Positions 1-11,039 of a stretch of 64,000 bases of DNA are shown piece after piece; the stretch's first letter is position 1; every line of letters begins with the position of its first letter. A model generated the notes under the pieces. It was not told where the DNA came from. It saw only the letters and a list, made by a program, of their open reading frames with translations, and did not search any database. The translations under genes and the position numbers were made by a program. The stretch is from Undaria pinnatifida (Eukaryota; Sar; Phaeophyceae; Laminariales; Alariaceae), in NCBI GenBank assembly GCA_012845835.1, contig JABAKD010000002.1, positions 22,927,018-22,991,017 of the forward strand, read 5' to 3'.

Positions 1-513
1 GTGGCCGCCGAGATACTATACGGGGTGACCATAGAAGTCCGGGTCGCTGGAACAAATTACCCACCGCCGGCTGACCCTCACCAGCCAAACATTCTCACTG
101 TCCTTTTCCACGCCAATTCCCTTCACTACTGCACTCTGTCACCTTCGAACGCGCACAATAATAATGATAGCGATCCATGACTGAAAACTGTTTTTCAATT
201 ATATTTTTTTTTTTAGTTTAACATAATATCGTCATACTACTTAGGGGCTGGGTGCGCCGCTCAGCAGTGTTGACACGGGCTGAACATCCGTATGCGTTCG
301 TACAGGAAGTGGGTCGCGCTGTGTTTCGGCAGCGGGTTGTTGCGGGAAAAGAGGCGTTTCAAATCTATATCACTGTTTGCTTTCGTCTTGCATCACCCCC
401 ATCCGCTGTGCTCTCATGAGCCCACTCCGAAGGGAGATCTTGTAAATACTACAAAATAAAACTGATGTCGTTGTCGGTGTGTCTTGCGCACAATGATGGC
501 CGGGCGGGATGGT
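1..513. other. No gene recognised
   Basis: I see no coding region, RNA gene or repeat boundary that I can support here. The stretch holds short T-rich tracts and scattered short open frames without family motifs. Confidence 0.4.
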
Positions 514-665
514 CTATTTTCCCTAACCGCTTCCTGCTCTCTCCAGCTGTTGCACGGGAGCCGACGATGCAATGGGGTCGTCTTGCTTTTTCTGTGCAGC
601 TATCAGGCTTTTCTCCCACCCAGGGGACGGTCTTATTCCGTCCCCGGGGTTTTGCGCCAAGATTG
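514..665 (+). repeat. Dispersed direct repeat A, copy 1
   Basis: About 150 bases recur in the same orientation at 2,141-2,305, with roughly 80 percent identity by eye. Shared landmarks are the words TTGCACRGGAGCCGACGATG and CAGCTATCAGGCTTTT, and a CCCAGGGACG to CCGTCCC inverted word pair near the end. Short open frames cross both copies, but their reading frames are not maintained by obvious synonymous change, so I treat this as non-coding repeat sequence. Its family is unknown. Confidence 0.7.
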
Positions 666-2140
666 CTGCTATAACTTTTCGCCGACGCTTTAACTCGTAT
701 ATAGTTTGGGATCAATGAGGCCTCTCTGGTGCGGCATGAGATCACACCCATACTTTTTGCCCCTTTGCCCTTCTCTCAGGGCGCAGTTTATTTGTCTCTT
801 GTTATTATCCTTCCTTCGGGTTTCTTGTCGTCCTTGTGATACCCAAACTTCTATAGTACCTTAACCCCTAGTAGATTCGGCTTCGGTAGTCCCGTGCACG
901 CGCTATGTACGAACGTGCAAACTTTGCGGGCAGCAGCAGGAGTCCGCCTCTATGAACGCCGTTTGGCGAGAACGCTTCATCCCCGCCGCGGCGGCGGACG
1001 CTGTTGACCCTATGTGTCTGCGCGTGCGCCGGTTGCGGACTGTCACCCCACGTACTCCATAAAATGCCCATAGCCGTACGGTCCATCTTATGGCATGCCG
1101 CCCCTCTCAACCGGGAGAGCGAACGGTGTACCGCTTCATGTCCTTCGTGCCGGCCGCCCGCAAACGGATCTGGAGGTTGGTGGTCATCTGCGCCGGCGTT
1201 AACGCCACATATACCATATTTCCGCATTCTATAACACTCGGGAACAAGAATCCTGACCTCTATGCCAGTGACCCGTGTATGGATTCCGCCTCCTGTCGGT
1301 ACTCTACCACGGTTGCGAAATGCTAATTTTGCGGCAGTTTAGGCTCTTCCTCACCATGACTGCTTGGGAGGAACTTCGCAACATCTTCCGAAGAGGGAAT
1401 TGAAATTGAACCTCTCGCTTCCCGTCATCTGCAACAATATCGACGCAACCACTACCGACACCTTAACACCACACTTCCCTGTGTACAGTGTCACGCAGAA
1501 GACGACCACGTCCCGAATCAATGCGATGCGTTCTGTTGCTGTGGGCAGCCTCTGTGTGCGACGGCGCGTGTCCCACACTAGATGACGCAGCTGAAGTGCC
1601 ACCAACGGAGGTCCCTGCTTCACCCCCACCCCGACTCGCCGCTATTTCCTCTGCCGTCGGTACCCATCGCAGGGACAGCCCGAAGCCCTGGTCTACCATT
1701 TGCTGGAATAATCCGACTTACAACCCGTGGGTGGGTGTGAACGCGTCCACCACGGCATGGTTGTCTTCGCCCACCACCAGCTGCGTGCGTTAGAGCTGCC
1801 TCGGTTGCGCTCACCAGCACTCTGTCGAGCAGCGCGAACAACTTTTCATAGTTGATTTGTCGGGGTAAACACTTGTGAGGGAAGCCCCCCCATCCGCCGA
1901 GAAACTCACCCCCGCGACATTAATACCACACCGCTCCAATCGTCTAAGGACGGATGGCAGCGTGAAGTTTGTGGGGCTTGCCTACCGGGACCCGGAACGA
2001 GGTGGTGTTCGAATCGCACCAAATATGGGCACGCGATGTCTTGGAAGGTCAACGGGTGGTTTATCTTCTGCTTGACGCACCCCAAAGAAGCCGAGGTAGG
2101 GTCGCAGCGACAGCTGCGATGTCCATGATTGCTGAGTAGG
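666..2140. other. Unassigned interval with short open frames
   Basis: Several overlapping open frames of 70-120 codons occur on both strands, mainly 868-1,234 and 1,351-1,841. None shows a domain I recognise. One plus-strand frame near 1,490-1,560 has a cysteine and histidine rich stretch, but it is too short and broken to name. The interval could be a decayed retroelement or non-coding DNA. Confidence 0.3.
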
Positions 2141-2305
2141 CTCTGTTTTCCTTGACCGCTTCCTACTCTCTTCTTGTTAGAGAGCTGTTGCACAGGAGCC
2201 GACGATGCAAGTGGCATCATCTTGCGTTTTCTGTACAGCTATCAGGCTTTTATCCCACCCCAGGGACGACCTTCTTCCGTCCCCGTGGTTTTGCTCCAAG
2301 TTTAC
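2141..2305 (+). repeat. Dispersed direct repeat A, copy 2
   Basis: Second copy of the repeat at 514-665, in the same orientation. It carries a short extra segment (CTTCTTGTTAGAG) between the pyrimidine-rich start and the TTGCACAGGAGC word. The divergence suggests old dispersed copies rather than a recent tandem duplication. Confidence 0.7.
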
Positions 2306-2751
2306 ATGATTATTCGACCATTACGCGAGTCAAATACGCACTGTTTTTGGCCTCATTTCAGGATTTTTTCCACGGTTATTATGCTCGAGTTGTGCCAGTC
2401 TTTTAGTTCCACTTATTTACATTTTTTTGCTTTGAACACCTCAGTTTTGTTTAAAATTGTGCTTATAACCGGGTGGACCTGAATCCTGGATACAAATCGC
2501 TCTAGTTCGTCCTTTTGTATTGCGTTTGGTGCTGTTGTTGCTGTTCACCAGGTGTTTCTCTCATCCCCATTTTGAGCGTACTTGCTCGGCACGCCAACCT
2601 GATATAGGCTGAAAATCGCGTCTTTGTGCGAGCTATCATGCATATAACTGGTCGAATTGCGTTCGCATTGCCAATGTTTGCCGTATACGGAAGTATGCGA
2701 AAAATCCCTAGTCAGTCGAAATAATTGTGAGCTTATTATAAAAAATGAAAA

Positions 2752-3372
2752 TACACTCCAGCTGTGAGATCGAATATTTTGTCGAGACTCATCTTTGCAA
2801 GCTGCGTGTGATACTCCGATCGCGCGTATTACGGGTTGTGTGTCCTCATTAAGGATATAGGTCGGCGACTCCCCTTGCAACTACAGTGTAGCTATCAGGG
2901 TCAACAGGGTGATGTTAGTCAGTCTGTGCGCGGAAACTATAAAACCCGTTTCTGAGCGGGACAAAATCTGACAGGTGTGGAAGGAAATGCATCCGTTTAT
3001 CAAGTGACTCCTGTAAGTCGAATAACCGGTGAGGGGAGGGCGGAGTTTTGAAGGACGTGGGGGCCTGGTTTTGATCAAAAGAGAGCGGGGGGGGGGGGGG
3101 GGGGGGGGGGGAAGGGGGGAGGGGAGGGACGGGCGGGGAAGCTCAATTTGTGCGTGGAAACTATAGATCCTTCTAGGGGATAAATCTGACGGTTTTGGAA
3201 AAAAAATGCACCAGTTTATCTTGGGGGGGGTGGGGGGGGGGGGGGGGGGCAGCTCAATCTGTGCGTGGAAACTATACATTTTTTTAAGGGGATAAATGTG
3301 ACGGTTTAGGAAATAATGCACCAGTTTATCATGTATATCCTGTAAGTCGTACAACCAGTGAGTAGAGGGCGG
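2752..3372 (+). repeat. G-tract composite repeat, copy a
   Basis: The copy begins with the module ACTCCAGCTGTGAG, continues through GATCGCGCGTATTACGGG and GTGTCCTCATTAAGGATA, and then shows three diverged versions of a block starting GTGCGYGGAAACTATA and ending near GRGGRGAGGGCGGAG. The blocks are separated by long guanine runs at about 3,088-3,112 and 3,224-3,249. The same architecture recurs at 30.55-31.37 kb (inverted), 40.58-42.33 kb and 43.83-45.04 kb. The long minus-strand open frame here (2,881-3,354) is mostly proline codons created by the guanine runs, and I do not treat it as a gene. Confidence 0.8.
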
Positions 3373-3419
3373 AGTGTTTGTGAGCTTATTGAGTCAAAGA
3401 CTACCAGCCAATCGCGAAT

Positions 3420-4020
3420 AAGCCAATGGGGTCGGGGTGGGCACGCCGTGCGGGGAGGTATCGACCGGGGAAATCATCGTTATAGTTCCCGCTTTGTTGG
3501 GGCTGTAGAGATTTGGAGGATTTATGAACCGGGGATGAGGCCCTATCTCCCCCGTGTGCGACAGAACTGCCCCCCATTGGTTGGTGAGCCTCTATCATCC
3601 TCGTCGGGTGGGGCGGCGCCGTGGAGCTCGAACCAATCAGCGATTTGAGCCAACGAAGTTGGGGTTCCACCTCGCGAGGGCCGGTGACGACCCGAGAGAA
3701 CTCGGTTTCATTCCCCGGTTTGTCTAACTTTTAGATATATAGAATGACCTTCGGATCGGGGATGGGACCCTGTCGTACCCGGGTGGAGCTGGCTCTGTGA
3801 TATATGACCCCCGGCCAATCAGAGATCGGCTGGTAGGTGGGGTTGGGGATTATTTCCACACTCTACGGGGAGGTATCAATCCTGGTGATATCGTGTTCGT
3901 TCCCGGGTTGTCGGAGTTGTACATGTATGTGTGGATGGATTATGATCGTGGGATGGGACCCTATCGTCTCCAGATGACGGTTACTCTATGTACGATCCCC
4001 GACCAATGAGCGACCAGTGA
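3420..4020 (+). repeat. Diverged tandem duplication
   Basis: Two related blocks lie at about 3,450-3,650 and 3,860-4,015. They share GGGGAGGTATC, a TTCCCG word, GGGATGRGRCCCTATC and a terminal CCAATSAGCGA word. Identity is only about 60 percent by eye, so the duplication is old. No coding potential is recognised. Confidence 0.45.
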
Positions 4021-4669
4021 TCAGACAAAAGGCCATACCAGGTAATATATATAGGTCTATATATATTATTTTCGTCTAAAACTCGACCCTGAAATTCTTG
4101 ACTGCCAAATTCTTAGTGCAGTGCTTTCGCGTACTGCTAATACTCTACCTACCAGATAGCAACAAGTAGCAGCATTATAATAGCGTTCGGAGAATTGAAT
4201 GACGAAGGCAGCGACACCGTGTTGCACGCCTAGAACACCGTCAGCAAGTCTCTCCACGATCAGACTATACACACACAGACAGTCGGTCTGCGAGCCTCGG
4301 ATCTAGATACTATCATGCATGGTGTAGCAGGATCTGGCTCAGTGCGCGCCTCTCAGTATCTACGTAGAGAACATGCAGCATACATGGCCACCCTTTGCTA
4401 GCCCTGGATGCTTGGTTGAGTCAAAACATCAAGAAACGCACTCGAAACGTCTCTTCGTGGCCAGACCGGAGGGTCAGTCTGCGCGGGCTCGGATTTATCC
4501 GATTGAAACATGATGAAGCTCGGAATCGGATTCACGCAAGAAGCGGCAGAAGTAAGTAGTCCACTGTTGGTCTATATCGATACCTTGGCATTGCTCTGCA
4601 TTCTACGCGCGTAGACTTTGTGTTGTGTGGTAACGTTTTTTACTCTCTATCGAATAATGAATCGAACAA

Positions 4670-4743
4670 GTCGAAGTGCTGTCCTGCCCTACCCGGAGCA
4701 TGGGTGCCGGCGTTCGCCAGCACCCATGCGGAGCCCTTGTACA
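4670..4743 (+). repeat. Hairpin repeat H, copy 1
   Basis: A 74-base sequence recurs at 7,756-7,830. It starts GTCGAAGTGCTG and ends GCGGAGCCCTTGT. Its centre (4,698-4,729) is an inverted repeat with outer arms GCATGGGTGC and GCACCCATGC, a perfect 10-bp stem, and a short inner stem above it. The other copy keeps the stem with a compensating pair change. This could be a structured RNA, or the palindromic core of a small mobile element. Confidence 0.7.
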
Positions 4744-4864
4744 TATAAATATATATACAAGTAGTGATTCCTTTTTTTTTTGAGGGGTCAGAGATTTGGT
4801 CAGGAGTTTCTTGCGTCTCGGCCTCAGTATGGGATTCTCGAAACTGGAATTTCTCGGTAAAATC

Positions 4865-5235
4865 GCTTCGTTCGAGCGCCATCTTCGGGGGGCGGCTCCA
4901 ACGCCTCTCGCTCTGCCTTATCCGATCCGCACCTCGACGTGAACGCGGATGGGGGCTGAGCGAGACAAGCGATCAGTGTTTTTTTTTTGTATTTTGGGCG
5001 GTATACACCCGAGTTATTCTTGGATCTTGGCATATGTAGAGCTTGAACGGTAGCTTCGTTCGAGCGCCATCTTCGGGGGGCGGCTCCAATGCCCCTCGCC
5101 CTGCCTTATTCGTTCCGCACCTCGACGTGAACGCGGATGGGGGCTGAGCGAGACAAGCGAGAAGTGTATTTTTTGTATTTTGGTCGGTATACGCCCGAGG
5201 CATTCTTGGATCTTCGCATATGCAGAGCTTGAACG
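4865..5235 (+). repeat. 188-bp tandem duplication
   Basis: Two head-to-tail copies start at 4,865 and 5,053. Each begins GCTTCGTTCGAGCGCCATCT, contains ACCTCGACGTGAACGCGGAT and GGGGGCTGAGCGAGACAAGC, and ends near GAGCTTGAAC. Identity is above 90 percent by eye, so the duplication looks recent. A more diverged partial third copy lies at 5,981-6,130. Confidence 0.85.
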
Positions 5236-5365
5236 AATATATCAAGGGACAACATTGCCAAATTGGCATCTACATGTCTTCCCGACGACGCTTTTTTTAT
5301 GGCCGCCTCGAAGCGCTTGTCCTATCGTAGCTACTACTGCCGTGTGTCGTTGCCTTTCGGCACAG

Positions 5366-5742
5366 TGGGTATAGTGCTATATAACCAACGAAGGATGTGT
5401 CGTGAGTTCGATTCTCACTGAGATTATATTTGGTATTCATGAGCGTGCGCGCTGGAGACGTTATGAGTGGTTATGATAGTAGTGTTTCCCTGAGTACTAC
5501 TGTAGTACGTGGAGAGGGGATAGCCCCGGAGATCCCTGTTACGAAGTCGGTGAGAATAAATTAATGAACTCGAAATCATATTTCGTTGTTTTTTTGCATA
5601 ACCCACTAAGTTACTGAGCCACGTGACAGTGGGTAGTGCTCTCGTGTCGTGAGTTCGATTCTCACCGACTTACATATTTGTATTTTTCAAGCGTGCGCGC
5701 TGAAGACATTATGAATGGTTATTTTGGTAGTGTGCTCCTGAG

Positions 5743-5774
<32 letters not shown>

Positions 5775-5775
5775 T

Positions 5776-5827
<52 letters not shown>

Positions 5828-5940
5828 GTAGTCAGTGGCGAGGGGGGAGCCCCGGATACCCCTGATAAAAATTCGGTGAGAATCAGTTCACGAACTCGAC
5901 AACATATGTAGCACTACCCACTGAGCTACTGAGTCAAGTG
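5366..5940 (+). repeat. Tandem foldback repeats with tRNA-like arms
   Basis: Two head-to-tail units (about 5,366-5,624 and 5,625-5,940) each begin with a plus-strand tRNA-like arm and end with an inverted version of it. The arm contains a D-arm-like box (TAGCTCAGTGGGTAGTGC in its clearest form) and a T-arm GTGAG-TTCGATT-CTCAC, for example at 5,649-5,665. The inverted arm is visible at about 5,870-5,932. A further D-arm-like start follows at 5,945. The centre of the second unit holds an expanded ACT microsatellite. The arms carry pol III A-box and B-box like words, which suggests a tRNA-derived origin. Confidence 0.6.
5743..5827 (+). repeat. (ACT)n microsatellite
   Basis: An almost pure ACT trinucleotide run of about 85 bases, with a single ATT interruption, lies inside the second foldback unit. 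The first unit has only a few ACT copies at the matching place, so this is a local expansion. It produces a poly-threonine open frame that is an artefact. Confidence 0.95.
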
Positions 5941-5980
5941 ATTAAGTAGCTCAGTGGGTAGTGCTATAGGATATCTAGGT

Positions 5981-6130
5981 CAAATCAATTTGTTCGAGGG
6001 GCGCCGTCCAACGCCCCTCGCCCTTCCTTATCCGTCCCCTACCTGGCCGTGAACGCGTACTAGGGGGAGTGAGAGACACATCCGATAATCGGCGACGATT
6101 TTTCATTTTGGATTCCTGGGCAGATGTTTT
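5981..6130 (+). repeat. Diverged third copy of the 188-bp repeat
   Basis: The words TGTTCGAGGGGCGCC, CGCCCCTCGCCCTTCCTTAT and CCGTGAACGCG match the tandem pair at 4,865-5,235, but with many substitutions and a different ending. Confidence 0.55.
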
Positions 6131-6450
6131 TCCGAGGACGGGTCAACGGGTGGCGTACTAATCGATGAAACAGCAGAATCTAAAGTAGTAGGTATCTTCT
6201 TGACAACATGTCGTGTTCGCGAGCAATCGATGACACAGCAGCAAATAATCTGTAACAATAACAGTCGACGATATATACCTGGTACGCTGTTTTCAAATTC
6301 CGAGCTTCAAGAGCAGCAATAAATAATATTGACTGACACCACAGGCAACACCTCTCTGGGTAACGCGGCGCCAACCATTGTAATATCATACAATTTGGGA
6401 GGAATGTAATCTCTATGCAAATATCCTATTTTGTTTTTTTCAGCTGTCAG

Positions 6451-6522
6451 CCGGTCGCCCCGGTGGTCTAGTAGGTTACAATCGAATACTACTAGCGTTT
6501 GTCCTTGAGTTCGATTCCCACC
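6451..6522 (+). repeat. tRNA-derived SINE-like head, copy 1
   Basis: Starts CCGGTCGCCCCGGTGG, then TCTAGTAGGTTA (A-box-like), and about 45 bases later GAGTTCGATTCCC (B-box-like). An inverted relative with the identical 16-base start lies at 33,408-33,481. The T-stem does not pair cleanly, so a functional tRNA is unlikely. A SINE head or tRNA pseudogene fits better. Confidence 0.55.
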
Positions 6523-6599
6523 ATGATGAGATTTGACTTTATTTGCAAAAATACAAACAAAAGGGGGATCAACCGCTGAGATCGCCTAGCAGCGTGGGT

Positions 6600-6750
6600 A
6601 GGTGTACGATTCGACGCGAGTCGACGAGGGAAGAAAATGCTGACTTCTTTTCGCGATAAAAATGAAGGCACGTGCCGAAGTGGGGAGGGGGGAGGAGTGC
6701 CTGGTATGTGACCCCGGATCTGAGTTAGTACTTGACGGGAGCGCGAGAGT
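6600..6750 (+). repeat. Dispersed repeat E, uninterrupted copy
   Basis: The segment TCGACGCGAGTCGACGAGGG followed by GAAGAAAATG, then CGCGATAAAAATGAAGGCAC and a GTGGGGAGGGGGGA word, matches the sequences flanking the 1,166-bp TIR element at 42,386-43,551. It is therefore a natural empty site for that insertion. Its own identity is unknown. Confidence 0.75.
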
Positions 6751-7755
6751 AGTGCGAGGATAATAAATGGGACAAAGAAAAAAAAAATGTTGCATAGGTA
6801 TATGACTACCACACACAGCATCCCTACCCTTTTCCGGGAAGTTTTAATTTTTTTCTCGTCCATGCTTCTCTAGGCAACAACATTTACAGATTACTTATTT
6901 TTGGTGCGGTAGTACATCCTGAAAGAAGATACTATTAATAGAGTGTCTCCGCTTTTTTTTTTTTTCAAGTTGGATCTTTAGTCCGAAATGAGAGAATGCT
7001 AAATATTGACCTTCCGCTATGCACATAGCCCGAAATGCAAAAATTCTACCAGTAAATAATATTAGTCTCTGAGTAGAAAATACACACGGCACTGTCAGCA
7101 GTCATGGTAGAGACACTCCTGATATTATTTATTGAGGGGACGCGTCCGATATTGAAAACGTGAAAGCACGCGCGAAGCAAAAGACAGCAGATAAACATAT
7201 CCCGTTTTCCCGAGTAAAAACAGAGATGGAGCGCTACGCCAACCTCACGCACGAGCAAAGCCACCCCCGCATCTATCTTAGACAACGCCGCCGCAACGAG
7301 AAGATCGCTCTCCTCTTCTTCGTTTTCCTCCTAGCCCGTGACCACGCAGAGCAAAGCGACAGCCTTCAGGCAAAGCCCTTCTTCCAAAACCTCGCCGGCT
7401 GACATGGCCCCATGTCGACGCTTGATGCAAACCGAGTTTGCATCCTGTCGATTTCGAACCTCCATTGCCACTGGGACAGCAGTGCAGCTTCTTCATTGAT
7501 GCCAAGTCCTCTTTCGTTTCGCCTAGAGGCGAAGCAGGTTCTCAATACTCTTTTCGGTATTTTTGTTTGATATACGCCAACTTTTACTTGACGGCGCATT
7601 AAACAACAACAGTGTGTTTCGCCTATCCGTGCCTTCTTTGTTGTATATGGCGTTTTTCTTCTGTCAACTCATGATATTCAGAATCTCATGTTCGTATTAA
7701 ACTCTTGGCATTACTTTAAACTTCAATGTCATATCGGACAGCTACAACTTATTTC
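6751..7755. other. No gene recognised
   Basis: Overlapping open frames of 60-80 codons on both strands (for example 7,160-7,402 plus and 7,278-7,599 minus) mirror each other and show no domain. The interval is otherwise AT-rich and unremarkable. Confidence 0.35.
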
Positions 7756-7830
7756 GTCGAAGTGCTGCCCTGCCCTACCCGAAGCATGGGCGCCGGCCAA
7801 TGCCGGCGCCCGTGCGGAGCCCTTGTGCAT
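7756..7830 (+). repeat. Hairpin repeat H, copy 2
   Basis: Direct copy of 4,670-4,743. The hairpin (7,784-7,815) pairs GCATGGGCGCCGGC with GCCGGCGCCCGTGC across a CAAT loop. Compared with copy 1, a T-A pair in the outer stem is replaced by C-G, so pairing is kept although both strands changed. It lies just outside the left end of the hAT-like element at 7,963. Confidence 0.7.
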
Positions 7831-7954
7831 TACTATTACCTGGTATACCTCTATACGGGTGCTGTTTGATGCTCAATAGTCGGGGCCGGTGTTGAGAACC
7901 CCAATTCAGCGTCCAGACTCGAAGTCACATTTGCGTGCCCGCACCAGGTGCCAG

Positions 7955-7962
7955 GTAATATA
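7955..7962 (+). repeat. Left target-site duplication of hAT-1
   Basis: GTAATATA directly precedes the terminal CAGGGATG. It matches GTAATTTA at 13,008-13,015 at seven of eight positions. Confidence 0.7.
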
Positions 7963-8035
7963 CAGGGATGTGTACGGAGTAAGCACCGCTCCGCGGATCG
8001 GTTTTTTCATTTGTTAAATCTTACGAAGCGGAGCG

Positions 8036-8300
8036 GAGCGGATATCCGCCCGTGTGAAAAGTCACGGATTACCATCATACGGAGCGGACATCCGCTACTA
8101 CAAATTTCACGGTTAGTAAGGAGCGGATATCCGCCTTTGATATCCCACGGAGCGGAGCGGATTTTTTCGTGTGTGTTACGGGGCGGATATCCGCTCGCGG
8201 GGAAAGTCGCGGATTGTCACGGAGCGGATATCCGCCGCTACAAATGTCACGGATTGTTGCGGAGCGGACATTCGTCACAAAGTTTTTATTCACGGAGCGA
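8036..8300 (+). repeat. Left subterminal array of hAT-1
   Basis: About seven units of roughly 40-46 bases are built around GGAGCGGATATCCGCC, with spacers of the type AAATGTCACGGATTG. The core GCGGATATCCGC is a perfect palindrome, so each unit could bind a dimeric protein. The open frames through this array are repeat artefacts. Confidence 0.8.
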
Positions 8301-8539
8301 TTTACCTCACTCCGTCGAGCAAACCGCACAAAACCGCGGCATTTCCCCACGTTGCACCGTAGCAATTCTCCGTTAAATTGATACGGTTAACCGTGAAAAT
8401 GATACGGATATCCGCAAGTAAAAGCCAGTAAGTACGAAAGGATACGATGTGTACATGGCGGATAAAATGGACATTTTGTTTGCTCAACCTTGTGGCACCT
8501 AATGCCTAGCAACAAAGGAGAAACGTGTGCACATGTAAA

Positions 8540-9111
8540 CGTTGTGTCCCTCGAGAAAAAAAAAAAAAAAACACTATTGAATATTGACTACAATACTTGA
8601 ATATTTAGTTGCTGATCATACAGGACAGAGTGATGGGGGCCAGGGCAGCAGACGCACAAAGGCGGCAGCGTCTGACCCAGGACCACGGCTCTCCACCATG
8701 AAAAAAGTCAAAAACAGTGAAAACGTTGTTGTTGTTGTTGTTGTCTTCACATCAAACCGTTCTTTCTACCCAATGACATCAGCAAACAAACCCAGAGTTC
8801 GTGCTGGTTCATCCTTGAGAGATATAAATTTTGTGGTCACAGACGACTGTGAAAGAGTAAACCAAACAGTCGCAACTCATCAAGGTAAAACAAGTGAAGT
8901 GCTAACATACAGGGTACGAGAACGCAACAAAACAAGCCTGACCATGAAAAAAGGAGAAAAAAAAAGAAGAAAAAATGAAGGAAAAAAGAAAAAGAAAAAG
9001 CAAAACAAACGACAGGTGTTCTGAAGAATGTGATGCAAGAAAATCGGAACGAAAAGGAAAGGCTGCAATTGCCAAAGGAACACCATGCGTGCTGAAGAGA
9101 AACAGAAGCCT
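8540..9111. other. Low-complexity interior of hAT-1
   Basis: Contains an A-rich run (8,556-8,572), a GTT microsatellite near 8,729-8,745, and A/G-rich sequence at 8,940-9,010 that creates lysine-rich open frames. No gene is recognised. Confidence 0.45.
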
Positions 9112-9212
9112 GTTGCACGGGCAAAACAACACGAAGAAGATAGCTGCTGTTGCACGGACAAAACAACACGAGGGTAACTGGTCTTTTACGGACAAAAACA
9201 ACGCGAAGAGGA
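9112..9212 (+). repeat. Short tandem repeat, about 38-bp unit
   Basis: Three imperfect copies contain the word GCACGGRCAAAACAACACGA, the last more diverged. The repeat lies just left of the inverted-repeat end at 9,229. Confidence 0.65.
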
Positions 9213-9875
9213 AAAGATACCGGCATAAGGCCTGTTCTTATACAGTCGGATTTTTCAGTCGAAAACGGCCGTTTTCAACTGAAGCCCAAATCGGGCTTTC
9301 TTACACAATCGAAAAAGGGCTTCTTCGACTCAACTTTTTTCGACTGAGCTTTCCGACTTGGAGATCCAGTCGAAAAAGTTTCTGTCAGTCGAAAAACTCG
9401 GTCGAAAAGTTTTGCACCTGTTTTTTGAACCCTTCGCATCGCTCATCCCACCACAAACCACACACCCACAAGACCACACACCCATACCAGGTACCACACA
9501 GCAGTATCATACAACAGCGTCGACGCTGCCTTGGCTATCACTGCTGTTGCTTCTCGCCGCAAGTCAGCGTGGTGCACTCCTAGCTTCGCTCGCCAACAGC
9601 GTGTATCACACAACAGCAATAGCGCGCGTTATCGATGCCATTTTGCCAACAACGGCTACGCCTGCTGTAGCTCTGGTGGCTCTCGGCTGAGTGCAATGCC
9701 ACGAACGTAGCTTTGGCGGCTTTCGGCTAAGCCCAACGTCACCAACCCGCTTGGACGAAGGTTCGTCGCGCGTGAAGCACGCGTTGCTCGCGAAGAACGC
9801 GCGAAACACAGAGCTGCCAACCGATTTTCGACTGCCATACAGCAGTACTCCCTCACACCAACCGCCTCTAGGGAT

Positions 9876-11039
9876 TTGGTTCACCTCGAAGAGGGCAGTG
9901 CAGTCGGAAAAGAGGAACCGTTGGCATGCGTGCAAAGGGCTGTGTGGGGCATGTTGTACGCAGATGACGCAGGAATTGTTTCGAAGTCGGCGGAAGGCCT
10001 TGCTAAAATGATGACAGTCATCGTGACTGTCTTCGAAGCAGCAGGCCTCACGGTATCGGAAAAGAAGACAGAGACGATGCTGCTACGAACACCGGACCAG
10101 ACATCCCTCGCCCCACCGCTCGCGATCGAAGCATCAGGCCAGAGGTATAAACAGACGACCCAGTTTTTATACCTAGGCGGCATTATCCACGAAAGCGCTG
10201 ACCTCTCGCTCGAAATCGAACGACGGATCCGTCTCATGCGGGCATGCCTCAAACGGTTTGGCCCGGAATTGTATGACAGGACGACCGCCCCGCTTAGTCT
10301 GAAAGTCCGCATGCTGAAGGCCGAGGTCATTGAGACCCTGCTGTACGGGTGTGTGACGTGGACCCTCAATGCGGACCACTTCGCCAAGCTCCGATCAGCC
10401 CACCACGAAGTCCTTTTGCGAGTCATTGGCTTCCAGCGCCGATTACGCACCGACCACACCACCCTCTCGTACGCGAAGGCCCTCAGGATGACACGATGCG
10501 AGAGCATCGAAACGACCATCCGTAAACGGCGGCTCTTCTTTGCCGGGGCCCTGGTGCGACAACACAAGGGGCGACTGCCCCGTCGGTTGATGTTCGGGAC
10601 GATCGCTGGTGGGGAGAACCCGAAACCAGGCGGACAACTTAAGACTTGGCCTAGAGCCATAGCTGAGGACCTTAGGGTGTTCAAAGCCAACGAGGGATCA
10701 ACGGAACACTCCCCCTTAGTTTTTGGAGTTGGGACCGCGCTGTGGCCCACTGCAGCAAAAAAGGTGGGCAAGTGGTACCGGGGGGTCCTCGAAGCAGCTG
10801 AACGGTTCATGGGCAGGTGGCACGAGGATGAGGCAAAGCTGAGTAGACAGCGCCGCGCATCCGCCGTGGGTGGTGTCGAAGGGAACGGGGGGAGGGGGGG
10901 CAGCAGGAGGGGTAGAAGGAACACCGCCCAAGGGTATGGGGGCAGGGGGGGGGACAGGAGGAGTACAAGGGAAACCGCGGTAGATGAAAGTAGGAAGGAG
11001 ACCGCAGACAGGGTAGCAAGGTACCAGGCCGACTAGTAG
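9876..11039 (+). pseudogene. LINE reverse transcriptase, 5'-truncated
   Basis: A 386-codon open frame carries the C-terminal half of a non-LTR retrotransposon RT. The catalytic YADD box is at residues 28-31 in the context GMLYADDAGIVSKS. It is followed by the conserved GLTVSEKKTETM segment (about residues 56-67), the YLGG motif (about 98-101), the thumb region, and a C-terminal basic, glycine-rich tail. The fingers and the first palm motifs, the endonuclease and any ORF1 are missing, which fits 5' truncation during target-primed insertion. The stop lies at about 11,034-11,036. The mirror-image minus-strand frame is a shadow. A second fragment of the same family lies at 40,193-40,553 on the minus strand. 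Confidence 0.85.

Noticed and set aside
1950-2080. Possible tRNA near GTTCGAATCGCACC
   Set aside because: The T-arm-like word is present but the stem is short, and no D-arm, anticodon arm or acceptor pairing could be built around it.
2881-3354. Proline-rich 157-codon minus-strand frame
   Set aside because: The prolines come from guanine runs of a dispersed non-coding repeat, and the related copies do not keep one frame.
5636-5911. Open frame with a poly-threonine stretch
   Set aside because: It is a translation of the ACT microsatellite and of tRNA-like arms.
8036-8300. CRISPR-like array of short repeats
   Set aside because: Units are imperfect, palindromic and paired with a second array at the other end of an inverted-repeat-bounded element with an 8-bp duplication. 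There are no unique spacers of constant length and no cas genes, and the genome is eukaryotic.
9881-10924. Long minus-strand open frame of 347 codons
   Set aside because: It is the exact mirror of the LINE reverse transcriptase frame and shows no domain of its own.
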